55,319 nt of DNA, taken from positions 1 to 55,319 of the forward strand of contig CAKQQT010000021.1 of NCBI GenBank assembly GCA_934271235.1, read 5' to 3'. Position 1 is the first letter of the stretch, and each line of letters begins with the position of its first letter. Positions 23,643-32,177 of this stretch are shown here, one piece after another. Below the pieces are notes generated by a model that did no database searches, was not told where the DNA came from, and saw only the letters and a list, made by a program, of their open reading frames with translations. The stretch is from an uncultured Clostridia bacterium (GTDB taxonomy: Bacteria > Bacillota > Clostridia > Peptostreptococcales > Anaerovoracaceae). A program made the position numbers and the translations under genes.

Positions 23643-26036
23643 TCATTTGCCGTGTTTGTGATCCCTGCTGTTGTCATACGGTCTGCACAGATTCAGCCGC
23701 AGCGCGTTGGTGACCACGCAGAAGCTGGACAGACTCATCGCCGCAGCGCCCAGCATCGGGTTCAGAGTCAGCCCCAGACCGACGAAAACGCCTGCGGCGA
23801 TCGGAATGCCGATGGTATTGTAAAAGAACGCCCAAAACAGATTTTCGTGGATATTGCGCAGGGTCTGCCGGCTGAGACGGATCGCCGCCGGTACATCTGC
23901 CAGACTGCTCTTCATCAGCACGACATCCGCCGCGTCGATAGCCACATCCGCGCCCGCGCCGATGGCCGCCCCGATATCCGCGCCGGTCAACGCCGGCGCG
24001 TCATTGATGCCGTCGCCGACCATGACGACCTTGCCGTATTTTTTGAGGTCACGGATCACGCTCTCCTTGCCGTCCGGCAGTACGCCCGCGATCACCTCAT
24101 CCACACCTGCCTGTCTGCCGATGGCGTTAGCGGTCTTTTCATTGTCGCCGGTCAGCATGACGACACGGATACCCATATTGCGCAGATCCTGAATTGCCTG
24201 CGCGCTGTCCTCTTTGATGGTATCCGCAACCGCGATCATACCGAGCAGTTTGCCGTCTTCCATAAACAGCAGCGGCGTCTTGCCCGCTTCTGCATAGCTT
24301 TCGGCCTGCGCCAGCAGCGTTCGGTCGGCGTCCTGGCCTTGTGCCGACTGTGCGTCGGATGTATCCTGTCTGCCGATCCCCAGCTGCTCGCTGATAAATT
24401 TCATGCTGCCGCCGAGGAGTTTCCTGCCGTCCAGCACAGCTTCCAATCCGCTGCCCGGGAGCGCCGTGAACGCGCTGACCTCCGCGATGTCCGTTTTTTG
24501 TGCCTGCGCGTGATCCAGCACCGCTCTCGCCAGCGGGTGTTCGCTCTTCGCCTCCAGAGCCGCCGCCTTGCGCAGCAGTTCGTCCGCCGAAACGCCGTCC
24601 GCCGGTACGATGTCCGTTACCTGCGGCTGGCCTTTTGTAATGGTTCCGGTCTTATCCAGAGCAACGACCGCCGCCTTGCCGGTCTCTTCCAAGGATACCG
24701 CCGTCTTGAACAAGATCCCGTTCTTGGCCCCGACGCCGTTACCGACCATGATCGCGACCGGCGTCGCCAGCCCGAGCGCGCAAGGACAGCTGATGACCAG
24801 TACGGAGATCGCTCTGGCCAGCGCGTAAGCGAAGCCTTGTCCGATCAGCAGCCAAACGATCAGCGTCACCAGTGAGATCCCCATGACGACCGGAACGAAC
24901 ACCCCGGATACACGGTCCGCTACTTTGGCGATCGGCGCCTTGGTCGACGCCGCGTCACTGACCATCCGGATGATCTGCGAAAGCGTAGTATCCTCGCCGA
25001 CACGGGATGCCCGGCAGCGGATAAAGCCGGACTGATTGATGGTCGCCGCCGAGACCTGCGCCCCCGCTTCCTTATCGACCGGCACGCTTTCTCCGGTCAG
25101 CGCCGACTCATCGACTGCGGTGCTGCCCTCGAGAATGATCCCATCGACGGGGATGTTTTCTCCGGGTCTGACGACGAAAATATCACCTTTGACGACTTCT
25201 GCGATCGGAACGGTCACTTCATTGCCGTCTCGGACCACGGTCGCCGTCTCCGGCGCCAATTTCATCAAGCCTTTGAGAGCGTCGGTCGTCTTGCCTTTGG
25301 AGCGCGCCTCGAGCATTTTGCCGACGGTGATCAAAGTCAGGATCATGGCAGCGGATTCAAAATAGAATTCGTCCATGTAGACCATCACTTGTGCCATATC
25401 TCCTTTGACCTGCGCGTCGGTCATCAAAAACAGCGCGGCCACGCTCCAGCCGAATGCCGCCGACGCGCCGAGCGCGACCAGCGTATCCATGTTCGGCGCG
25501 CGATGCCACAGGCTGGTAAAGCCGCTGATGAAGAATTTCTGGTTGATGACCATGATGATAACGGTCAGCAGGAGCTGCAGCAGCCCCATCGCCACGTGAT
25601 TGCCGTGAAACCAGGCCGGGATCGGCCAGTTCCACATCATATGCCCCATCGAAAAATACATCAGTACCAGCAAAAATCCGCTCGATGCGATCAGCCTCTT
25701 TTTGAGCAGCGGCGTCTCGGTATCCGCCAGCGCCGCCTCTTCCTCCGCGTACGCCGCGCCGCCCTCTGCCGCATTTGCTGCGGTGCTCCCGGCTTTGGCC
25801 CGGCTCGTGCCTGCATCTTTTCCTGCACCGCCGTGGTTCTTTTTGACGGAAGCCTTATATCCGGCCTTCTGCACCGCGCTGATGATGCTCTCCGCGCTCG
25901 CGGTGCCCGCCACGCCCATGGAGTTTGTCAAAAGGCTCACGGTACAGGACGTCACGCCCGGCACCTTGGAAACCGCTTTTTCCACACGCGCGCTGCATGC
26001 TGCGCAGCTCATGCCTTTTACATTAAATTGTTCCAT
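23643..26036 (-). CDS. copA: Cu(I)-exporting P-type ATPase
   Basis: 797 aa P1B-ATPase in the cell membrane. One N-terminal HMA domain (CAAC at 11-14), an Ala/Gly/Lys-rich linker (about 66-108), eight membrane helices, the TGES loop (314-317), the Cu(I) motif CPC (417-419) in helix six, and the phosphorylated Asp461 in DKTGTITKG. The nucleotide domain has SEHPLARAV and the hinge GDGINDAPAL. The CPC motif and CsoR neighbour point to Cu(I) rather than Zn/Cd. It lies 60 bp after csoR and is expected to be induced by copper. Confidence 0.97.
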   Translation of the reverse strand: MEQFNVKGMSCAACSARVEKAVSKVPGVTSCTVSLLTNSMGVAGTASAESIISAVQKAGYKASVKKNHGGAGKDAGTSRAKAGSTAANAAEGGAAYAEEEAALADTETPLLKKRLIASSGFLLVLMYFSMGHMMWNWPIPAWFHGNHVAMGLLQLLLTVIIMVINQKFFISGFTSLWHRAPNMDTLVALGASAAFGWSVAALFLMTDAQVKGDMAQVMVYMDEFYFESAAMILTLITVGKMLEARSKGKTTDALKGLMKLAPETATVVRDGNEVTVPIAEVVKGDIFVVRPGENIPVDGIILEGSTAVDESALTGESVPVDKEAGAQVSAATINQSGFIRCRASRVGEDTTLSQIIRMVSDAASTKAPIAKVADRVSGVFVPVVMGISLVTLIVWLLIGQGFAYALARAISVLVISCPCALGLATPVAIMVGNGVGAKNGILFKTAVSLEETGKAAVVALDKTGTITKGQPQVTDIVPADGVSADELLRKAAALEAKSEHPLARAVLDHAQAQKTDIAEVSAFTALPGSGLEAVLDGRKLLGGSMKFISEQLGIGRQDTSDAQSAQGQDADRTLLAQAESYAEAGKTPLLFMEDGKLLGMIAVADTIKEDSAQAIQDLRNMGIRVVMLTGDNEKTANAIGRQAGVDEVIAGVLPDGKESVIRDLKKYGKVVMVGDGINDAPALTGADIGAAIGAGADVAIDAADVVLMKSSLADVPAAIRLSRQTLRNIHENLFWAFFYNTIGIPIAAGVFVGLGLTLNPMLGAAAMSLSSFCVVTNALRLNLCRPYDNSRDHKHGK

Positions 26037-26096
26037 TTTTGAGATTGCCTCCTTTTTCTGTCGTTCTGTCTATGGTCCATAGGATTCTCTGTATCG

Positions 26097-26408
26097 TTAT
26101 TTCATCAATTTCTGCAGGGTCGCCACGAGTTCGTCGATGACCTCGTCATGACCCTCGCGGATGTCGCGCGCCACGCAGGTGCGGATGTGACTTGCGAGCA
26201 GCTCACGGTTGAACGCGTTCATCGCCGCGTTGACTGCCGCCGATTGGATCAGTACGTCGTTGCAGTACGCGTCGCTTTCCAGCATGCTCTGGATGCCCCG
26301 CACCTGACCCTCGATCCGCTTAAGCCGGTTGATCAGCGCCTTCTTTTGTTCGTCGGAACGGATCGTCGTCTTGTCCGAACAACAGCAGCATTTCTTTTCG
26401 TTTTCCAT
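26097..26408 (-). CDS. csoR: CsoR family copper-sensing repressor
   Basis: 103 aa, all-helical DNA-binding repressor. The Cu(I) ligands are in place: Cys49 (SDAYCNDV), His74 and Cys78 (LASHIRTC). An extra CCCC cluster at 7-10 precedes the core and could also bind metal. Copper binding releases it from the operator and turns on copA and copZ. It is first in the operon. The promoter and a palindromic ATACCCC operator lie upstream. Confidence 0.95.
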   Translation of the reverse strand: MENEKKCCCCSDKTTIRSDEQKKALINRLKRIEGQVRGIQSMLESDAYCNDVLIQSAAVNAAMNAFNRELLASHIRTCVARDIREGHDEVIDELVATLQKLMK

Positions 26409-26496
26409 AGGATTCCCCGCTTTCTATGTGATTATCGTCTGTTTCATCAAAAAATCGATCGGATGTCCCGTTTCTGTCTCGGGATCCTTTTCGCAA

Positions 26497-26513
26497 ATAC
26501 CCCTTAGGGGTAT
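26497..26513. promoter_or_regulatory. CsoR operator
   Basis: ATACCCCTTAGGGGTAT is a perfect palindrome around TTA and fits the G-tract type CsoR operator. It lies just after the predicted transcription start. A half-site, ATACCCC (26531-26537), overlaps the -10. Confidence 0.8.
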
Positions 26514-26525
26514 CCTTGCACGTAC

Positions 26526-26554
26526 ATAGTATACCCCGTCGTTTTTCTTATCAA
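26526..26554 (-). promoter_or_regulatory. csoR-copA-copZ promoter
   Basis: On the minus strand TTGATA (26549-26554), 17 bp, TACTAT (26526-26531). Confidence 0.65.
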
Positions 26555-26583
26555 ACATCTTTTTCAAAAAATGATAGCATGCA

Positions 26584-26634
26584 AAAAGAGGGCTGCGCCC
26601 TAACGCAAACGATCCGTTAAAGCACATCCCTCTT
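26584..26634 (-). terminator. Terminator of the small membrane protein gene
   Basis: In the minus direction AAAGAGGG pairs with CCCTCTTT across a loop containing an inner TAACG/CGTTA stem, and TTTTTGC follows. Confidence 0.75.
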
Positions 26635-26731
26635 TCGTTTTGATCTTCAGCTCCTGCGTGTTTCCGAAATGTTCTGTCTGGTGCTTGCCTGCCCCAAACC
26701 CTACGTGAAACCAATACAGCAAACTGGGATT

Positions 26732-27007
26732 TTATTGTTTTTCCCTAAAGAGTGAAATAGAGTTTAAGAATATAGATATCCCTACACATACCCAAAAAGT
26801 TTTGCTCATAGTTGGCATTATATCCATCAAACCTCCCCAGTCTTCTTGTGTTACACGAAAAGCTTCAGCTGAATAAGCCGCACACACAGTTAACGCAGTT
26901 AAAGATATAGCACCAAATCTAAACCATTCTGCATTTTTATTGTTAAAAAAATGGAACCAATTTAGTAACGTAAAGATAATTGCAGAAACTCCAAAAAACA
27001 ACCACAT
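26732..27007 (-). CDS. Small membrane protein of unknown function
   Basis: 91 aa with two or three hydrophobic segments: about 1-20 (VSAIIFTLLNWFHFF), 30-48 and 70-87. It resembles short integral membrane proteins of unknown role found in gut Clostridia. The gene is far more AT-rich than its neighbours and uses codons such as AAT, TTA and ATA, so it may be acquired. A good ribosome site (AAAGGAGG) and a TATAAT box (about 27046) precede it. It stands alone with its own terminator. Confidence 0.75.
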   Translation of the reverse strand: MWLFFGVSAIIFTLLNWFHFFNNKNAEWFRFGAISLTALTVCAAYSAEAFRVTQEDWGGLMDIMPTMSKTFWVCVGISIFLNSISLFREKQ

Positions 27008-27225
27008 ATTTTAACCTCCTTTAAATCCCGATTTGCTAAGCTAATTATACCATAACGCTCCAAAAAAAAAGATATATTTTACTTATTGATGAAATAAATT
27101 GACCGTCTTACTGCATACGCAGCGATTCGACCGAAGCGGCAGGTGAGAAGCACCCCCCTTGGCACACGCTTTGGTACAAAGTCCAGTGTGCTGCATTTTG
27201 ATATTATTGTATCCGCTCCTGATAT

Positions 27226-27271
27226 GCAAAAGCCCCATACCCAACACCTTGACGGTGCGGACATGGGACTT
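27226..27271 (-). terminator. Terminator of the lipoprotein/CPBP unit
   Basis: In the minus direction AGTCCCAT and ATGGGGCTTTT pair around an inner CACC/GGTG stem, about 25 bases after the lipoprotein stop. Confidence 0.6.
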
Positions 27272-27292
27272 GATGCTTCCTCTGTTTTTTCT

Positions 27293-28120
27293 CTATCGCA
27301 TTCCCGCTGCCTGCAGGATGGCCTCGACTGCTTCGACCGGCTCGCTGCCCCAAGTGATCTCGGTATCTTCGCACCCGGCGCTGTCCAGAAGTTCCCGTGC
27401 CTGATCGGTCCGCAGCTTTTTGTATGCGTCATCCACGAGCTCCAGCTTGTGGAGAAAATCGGTCAAGCCGTCATTTTGGTCTGCCAGCCATGTGGAAGCG
27501 GCGTCGCTGATCTCGTCCGCGTCGAGTCCGGTATTTACGCCCCAGTCCAGCAGCTCGGCGGCCGCCCGCACTGCGGACAGCGAAGATCCGGATGTCCCGA
27601 CTGCAACATTCGCGTTGATCTCATCCAGGATCGGGAGCGTCAGGACCGGCTGCACATCTGCCGGTGCGTCCGGCGCGTCGGAAGTGGAGCAGGTCACGCC
27701 GTCTTCCGCGATCGTCACATACAGCTTTTCCTGCGACACATCGTAAAGGAATGAAGCTTCGCCCAAAGTCGTCCCATTCGCAGCCTGCGCTCCGACCGCA
27801 AAGAGGACCGCGCGGTTTTCTTCTTTAGAAAGCTGCACAATGTCATCTCCCGTAAAGATCCATTCCCCGGCTTTCAGCAGGGAGCCGTCCGCGTTCTCAC
27901 ACACCTTGGTGAAACTGCCGCCGTGCAGATAGATCGAGTCGGCGTCATCGCGCTCCAATCTGACATACACGCCGGCTCCATCGGATCCGGCCGGCGTATC
28001 CGGCTCTGACGATGGGTTGTTTTTTGCTTCTGACAGTTTCGTACATCCCGTCATAAAAACGGCGATCAGTAAGATTGCCGCGATCCGCAGCACTGCCGAA
28101 ATTTTGTGGTTCTTTTTCAT
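27293..28120 (-). CDS. Putative lipoprotein, unknown function
   Basis: 275 aa. Signal peptide with lipobox FMTGC (Cys26) and a Ser/Pro/Asp-rich linker (about 30-48). The mature protein is acidic, with an N-terminal beta-rich part (VYVRLERDDADSIYLHGGSF, TGDDIVQLSKEE) and a helical C-terminal half beginning near 165. No known domain was recognised. It follows the CPBP protease gene by 34 bp in the same direction, so the two are likely co-transcribed. Confidence 0.8.
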   Translation of the reverse strand: MKKNHKISAVLRIAAILLIAVFMTGCTKLSEAKNNPSSEPDTPAGSDGAGVYVRLERDDADSIYLHGGSFTKVCENADGSLLKAGEWIFTGDDIVQLSKEENRAVLFAVGAQAANGTTLGEASFLYDVSQEKLYVTIAEDGVTCSTSDAPDAPADVQPVLTLPILDEINANVAVGTSGSSLSAVRAAAELLDWGVNTGLDADEISDAASTWLADQNDGLTDFLHKLELVDDAYKKLRTDQARELLDSAGCEDTEITWGSEPVEAVEAILQAAGMR

Positions 28121-28154
28121 GTTTTTCCCCCTTCATAAAATCTCTGTTACCTCT

Positions 28155-28904
28155 TTATTTCTTTATTTCTCCGGTCTGTTTCGCCTCGCGGAGTGTTCTT
28201 GTGAGGATCAAGGTATAGCCGACCGTGATCAGCATCAGAACTGCGATATGGAGCAGCTGCGTTCCCGCGGTAAGACCTGTGTCATCGGCAAACGTACCGA
28301 GCGTGTTGATGGCAGAATGGGCAAGGATGCAGGGAATCAGACTTCCGCCGCGATAAAAGATCGTTACGAATAAGAAGCCTACCGTGATCGCAAAGGCGAT
28401 CTGGCACAGGTTGCTTGTCAAGTCCATACCGCTGCCATTGAACAGATTGATCAGATGCCCGATGCCGAAAGTCACGCTGGAGATCACGATCGCGGATCGG
28501 ATATTTTCTTTGGCGATGGCCGCAAACAGGAAGCCGCGGAAGATCACTTCTTCCAAAAACCCGACGCAAAGCATGCACACGATACGGCAGACGGTTTCCG
28601 CCGGCGAGTAATGATCCGCGACGCCGTTCCAAAGGTTTCCCGACGCTAAGATGAGCAGCGGCACATAGTAAAGGAATCGCCCCGCAGGAAACGGCGATCT
28701 GCAGAGTCCGTACCGTTTCTGCAGCTTGTTTTTTCGGATAAAGGAAAAAACAATAACAGCCTGCAAAACGCAAAAAGCAGCGCTTGCGGCGTATTCGATC
28801 CCGATGATCTTATTCAGCGGATTCGCGAAAGATTGCAGAGCGCAGTAGATCGCGATCCATACGAGCGCAAAGGTCAGCTCGTTTTTCTCATATAACTTTT
28901 TCAC
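28155..28904 (-). CDS. CPBP family intramembrane metalloprotease
   Basis: 249 aa, eight or so hydrophobic segments. The CPBP (Abi, CAAX-protease-like) motifs are EEVIFRGFLF (catalytic Glu pair and Arg), FGIGHL (His) and AHSAIN (His near the C-terminus). Bacterial members handle prenylated-like or signal peptides or bacteriocin self-protection; the substrate here is unknown. The start is taken as GTG 28904, since AAAGGAGG is 8 bases upstream; an ATG at 28940 lies before that site. A strong promoter with a 34-bp palindrome over its -10 lies upstream, pointing to tight repression. Confidence 0.85.
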   Translation of the reverse strand: MKKLYEKNELTFALVWIAIYCALQSFANPLNKIIGIEYAASAAFCVLQAVIVFSFIRKNKLQKRYGLCRSPFPAGRFLYYVPLLILASGNLWNGVADHYSPAETVCRIVCMLCVGFLEEVIFRGFLFAAIAKENIRSAIVISSVTFGIGHLINLFNGSGMDLTSNLCQIAFAITVGFLFVTIFYRGGSLIPCILAHSAINTLGTFADDTGLTAGTQLLHIAVLMLITVGYTLILTRTLREAKQTGEIKK

Positions 28905-28978
28905 AATGTTTCCTCCTTTGGGGCCGATACCGCGCCGCAAGACGCCTGTTCCAACTTTATCTGTTCCAGCGTTTTTAT

Positions 28979-29012
28979 ATATAATTCAAATTATGTATAA
29001 TCTGAATTATAT
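28979..29012. promoter_or_regulatory. 34-bp palindromic operator of the CPBP unit
   Basis: ATATAATTCA ... TGAATTATAT with inner ATTAT-GT-ATAAT. All paired positions match except one. It covers the -10 box and the transcription start of the minus-strand promoter. Confidence 0.75.
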
Positions 29013-29034
29013 ATCGGCAAATAAAATTTGTCAA
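29006..29034 (-). promoter_or_regulatory. Promoter of the CPBP protease / lipoprotein genes
   Basis: Perfect minus-strand promoter: TTGACA (29029-29034), 17 bp, TATAAT (29006-29011). Confidence 0.85.
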
Positions 29035-29052
29035 GCTGTCCGGAACAAAAAT

Positions 29053-29091
29053 AACGCAGTGCAAACCGTTCGTTCGGTCTGCACTGCGTCT
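29053..29091 (-). terminator. Terminator of hflX-yigZ
   Basis: In the minus direction ACGCAGTGCA-GACCG and CGGTTTGCACTGCGT pair with few mismatches, followed by TATTTTTG. It lies about 80 bases after the yigZ stop. Confidence 0.8.
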
Positions 29092-29172
29092 AAGCGTCTG
29101 ACATTTATTGATCTTACTTTAAAATGCTGCCCTTGTCAATAGACTTTTGGCTCGCGGCTTTCACTCGCGGCT

Positions 29173-29811
29173 TTACACCTGCACCACGCGCAGTTCTTCG
29201 CCGAGCAGTTTTCCCTGCCCGCCGGTCAGATTGGCGATCAGCGCCCGTACCTCGTCCGCGCGCTCCGGCACACACGAAAGCTCGGCCTGCACCACATCGG
29301 TATAGGCAAGATCCTCGATCGCGAACAGCGCGCCCGCATCCGCGTTCTGCGCCGCCAGATTCTGCAGCTTCGCCAGATAGGTGTAATCCAGCGCATAGGT
29401 CAGCACACTGCGCTGGCAGACATCACAGATACCGGCTGCCTCCAGTCCCAGCTTGGCGCTGCTCGTATACGCGCGCACCAGCCCGCCGGTACCGAGCTTG
29501 ATACCGCCGAAATAGCGCGTCACCACAACGACCACGTTCGTGATGCCCTGCGCGACCAGCATCTGCACGATCGGCGCGCCGGACGTGCCCTGCGGTTCGC
29601 CGTCGTCGGATCCCCACTGGATCTGCATCTTGTCTCCCAGCACCATCGCCGGTACATTATGCGTGGCGTCCTTATGTTTTTTGCGGATCGACGCGATAAA
29701 GGCCTCTGCCTCTTCCCGATCCGCGGCCGGCGCGACATAAGCGATGAACCGCGATCTTTCGATGGTCTGCTCTGCGCTCGCCTCGCCGCGCACCGTACTG
29801 TATAGCTTCAT
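29173..29811 (-). CDS. yigZ: YigZ/IMPACT family protein
   Basis: 212 aa. The N-terminal UPF0029/Impact domain has the signatures HNVPAMVLGDK, QWGSDDGEPQGTSGAPI and VVTRYFGGIKLGTGGL. The C-terminal domain (about 140-212) is ferredoxin-like. The family is linked to translation and stress in some organisms, but its bacterial role is not settled. It overlaps hflX by ATGA, so it is translationally coupled to a ribosome-binding GTPase, in line with a translation-related role. Confidence 0.95.
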   Translation of the reverse strand: MKLYSTVRGEASAEQTIERSRFIAYVAPAADREEAEAFIASIRKKHKDATHNVPAMVLGDKMQIQWGSDDGEPQGTSGAPIVQMLVAQGITNVVVVVTRYFGGIKLGTGGLVRAYTSSAKLGLEAAGICDVCQRSVLTYALDYTYLAKLQNLAAQNADAGALFAIEDLAYTDVVQAELSCVPERADEVRALIANLTGGQGKLLGEELRVVQV

Positions 29812-31097
29812 GACTCTGTCACCTCGTATTCCTTGAGCCGCTGATAGTCCGCCTCCTTGAGTTCGACGTCAAACCAGGTCCCGTCCTCACGATAGTCCAT
29901 TTGGTTGACCTTTGCCTTTTCGCAGAGATAAGAGCTGACATCGCCCTTCGTGTAAGGGATCAGCAGGCAGACCCGCACTTCGTCCTTGAAGATCTGCGCC
30001 TTGACTGCCGCCAGCAGTTCGTCCATATGCGTGCCGTACTTCGCCGAAATGCTGACGCTCTGCGCGCCGAAAGCCGGGACGAGCACGTTTTCCGGGACGA
30101 GGTCGATCTTATTGAAGACCATGATCTTTTCCTTATTGCCCGCGCCGATCTCGTTCAGCACCTTGTCGGTGACCGCAATATGAAAATCGCTGTGTTCGTA
30201 GGCGCTGTCGACCACGTGCAGCAGCAGATCTGCGTAGCAGACCTCTTCCAGCGTGGCCTTGAACGCGTCCACAAGTGCATGGGGCAGCTTGCTCACAAAG
30301 CCGACCGTATCGACCAGAATGAACTGATGATTCGTGTCCAGCACCACGCTGCGCTGCTGTGTATCGAGTGTCGCGAACAGCATATTTTTTTCAAAGACGG
30401 TCTTGTCCTCTTTTTCCGTCATGGAGAGGATGCGGTTCATCAGCGCCGATTTGCCGGAGTTCGTATAGCCGACCAGCGCGACCACCGGGATCTCGCTCTT
30501 TTCGCGGCGCGCGCGCTGTACGTTCCGGGTGTTTTTGAGCTGCGCCAGCTCCGCCTTGATGTCGTACATGCGTCGTTCGATATGCCTGCGGTCGGTTTCC
30601 AGCTTTTTTTCACCGGGTCCGCGGGTGCCGATGCCGCCGCCGAGCCGAGACAGCGACTTACCGAATCCGGTCAGACGCGGCATGCGATACGCGAGCTGTG
30701 CCAGCTCGACCTGCAGCTTACCCTCTCGCGAGCTTGCCCGCGACGCGAAAATGTCCAGGATCAAAATCGTCCGGTCGATCACCCGTACGCCGACCGCGTC
30801 TTCCAGATTGCGCAGCTGCATCCCGGTCAGTTCATCGTTGAAAATGACTGTATCCGCTTCCATATTCTGCACCATTTCTGCCAGTTCTTCTACTTTTCCC
30901 TTTCCGATCAAGGTAGCTGTGTTCGGCCGTTCCAGATTCTGTATCATCTGTCCCAGCACCTCCACGTTCGCCGCCTCCGCCAGTCCTTTCAATTCTTCCA
31001 TGGAATAGGAAATGTCCTCATCTGTCTGCAGACCGACCAAAATGGCACTGTATGCGTCATCTCTGATGACTTCGTTGTTTTCCGTAAATCTTAACAT
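29808..31097 (-). CDS. hflX: GTPase HflX
   Basis: 429 aa. It splits stalled or idle 70S ribosomes under stress. The N-terminal HflX domain (about 1-150) is followed by the linker helix with QLAYRMPRLTGFGKSLSRLGGG and RGPGEKKLETDRR. The GTPase domain follows, with G1 GYTNSGKSAL (about 207-216), G3 DTVGF and G4 NKID. A C-terminal domain ends near 429. First gene of the hflX-yigZ pair, with a TATAAT promoter about 110 bp upstream. Confidence 0.97.
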   Translation of the reverse strand: MLRFTENNEVIRDDAYSAILVGLQTDEDISYSMEELKGLAEAANVEVLGQMIQNLERPNTATLIGKGKVEELAEMVQNMEADTVIFNDELTGMQLRNLEDAVGVRVIDRTILILDIFASRASSREGKLQVELAQLAYRMPRLTGFGKSLSRLGGGIGTRGPGEKKLETDRRHIERRMYDIKAELAQLKNTRNVQRARREKSEIPVVALVGYTNSGKSALMNRILSMTEKEDKTVFEKNMLFATLDTQQRSVVLDTNHQFILVDTVGFVSKLPHALVDAFKATLEEVCYADLLLHVVDSAYEHSDFHIAVTDKVLNEIGAGNKEKIMVFNKIDLVPENVLVPAFGAQSVSISAKYGTHMDELLAAVKAQIFKDEVRVCLLIPYTKGDVSSYLCEKAKVNQMDYREDGTWFDVELKEADYQRLKEYEVTES

Positions 31098-31385
31098 AAT
31101 ATATTCCTTGGTATACCATAAGTTCTAAGCTCTGCCTTCACCTGCGGCTCGGCGATCGCGATCGCTCGCCGGTCAGCGGGCTGTGGCTGCAAATCGCTGA
31201 GCAAGGACATTATATCATACGCCCGTATTTTATGCAATCCGGCATCGCTGCAAGGTCATGTCAAGTTATAGCGGAGCTGCGGCTGCACCAAAGCGTGCAA
31301 AGCTGCATTCTTTCTGCACGCCGCTGCTCGGTCTGCGGCATGCTCCGGTGGTCCGGCAAACACACACTGCGGCCCGCAGCCTGCC
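31098..31385. other. hflX upstream region
   Basis: It holds the hflX promoter and, at about 31151-31173, a GC-rich hairpin CGGCGA-TCGCGATCGC-TCGCCG that would lie in the hflX leader. Nothing else was recognised; the remainder up to yunB is GC-rich without a coding look. Confidence 0.5.
31209..31237 (-). promoter_or_regulatory. hflX promoter
   Basis: On the minus strand TTGCAT (31232-31237), 17 bp, TATAAT (31209-31214). Confidence 0.65.
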
Positions 31386-32024
31386 TCAGAACTCTGCCGC
31401 GTCGAGGATGCTTTCCTCCGGCACAATGACGTAGCTGTCCGGTACGCGGCCGACGATGACGGCTTCGGCGATCTGGTAGCTTCGCCGGATCTCGGCAGTC
31501 TTGTTGGTGAACGGCGCGAGCACGCGTACCTGGCTTTCCACGTTGCACTGCACATAATAGCGGGTCTGATTGATACCCTGCGTCTCAAAACCCGTGCTGC
31601 AGGTGATCTTTGTCAGGCTCAGCGGCTGCACCTTGACCGTCGCGCGAAACGGCAGCTGCGATAAGAAACGGCTGCCGGTGATCACGCCCAGATTCACCTC
31701 ACAGCACTCGATCTCATCGGGATCATAATTTTCCTTTACGCCGCCCGCAAACTCCATGACAAGGCGATTTATGAGCTTTGTATCGGGTTCTATATATTGG
31801 ATCGCGCCGCTGTCATCGCGTTCTACACGCAGCAGCGGTTCCTCAAACTCCTTGCTGTAAAACCCGTCTTTCAGACTTTGGTTGATCTTGACGGCCACCA
31901 GATTGACGGCGATGTCTTCCGCCGTGCCTGCGATATTCTTTCCGTAGGCGTCCTTGAACAGGCACAGGCCGCCGCCGATGACCATCAGGATGCCCAGTAA
32001 AACGATCAGGATTCTGCACTTCAC
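31386..32024 (-). CDS. yunB: Sporulation protein YunB
   Basis: 212 aa. One N-terminal membrane segment (about 5-23), then an extracytoplasmic part with family features GVITGSRFLSQLP, FETQGINQTRYYVQC and AEAVIVGRVPDSYVIV. YunB is needed for full sporulation in Bacillus, and the gene is a marker of endospore formers. It starts with GTG; the ribosome site GAGGGGGT lies inside the right arm of the codY terminator hairpin. It lies 153 bp after codY and may have its own sporulation promoter that I cannot define. Confidence 0.9.
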   Translation of the reverse strand: MKCRILIVLLGILMVIGGGLCLFKDAYGKNIAGTAEDIAVNLVAVKINQSLKDGFYSKEFEEPLLRVERDDSGAIQYIEPDTKLINRLVMEFAGGVKENYDPDEIECCEVNLGVITGSRFLSQLPFRATVKVQPLSLTKITCSTGFETQGINQTRYYVQCNVESQVRVLAPFTNKTAEIRRSYQIAEAVIVGRVPDSYVIVPEESILDAAEF

Positions 32025-32030
32025 ACAAAA

Positions 32031-32068
32031 ATACCCCCTCAGACAGTTTATGCTGCCCGCAGGGGGTT
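32031..32068 (-). terminator. Terminator after codY, overlapping the yunB ribosome site
   Basis: In the minus direction CCCCCT and AGGGGG pair and TATTTTTG follows. The AGGGGG arm is also the ribosome site of yunB. Confidence 0.65.
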
Positions 32069-32177
32069 GGTTCCGATTTTCTGTTTCCGGGGCGGCAAGC
32101 TCCGGACCGCGGCCTCGCTTTTTCAGCAGGCTCTGGGCGGCAGGCTCTGGGCCGCAGTGTCTGCAGGAACGGTATCG

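Noticed and set aside
31151..31173. CGATCG-rich palindrome as an origin or HIP-type repeat
   Set aside because: Single occurrence, explained by GC-rich GATC-containing sequence common in this genome; listed only as a hairpin.
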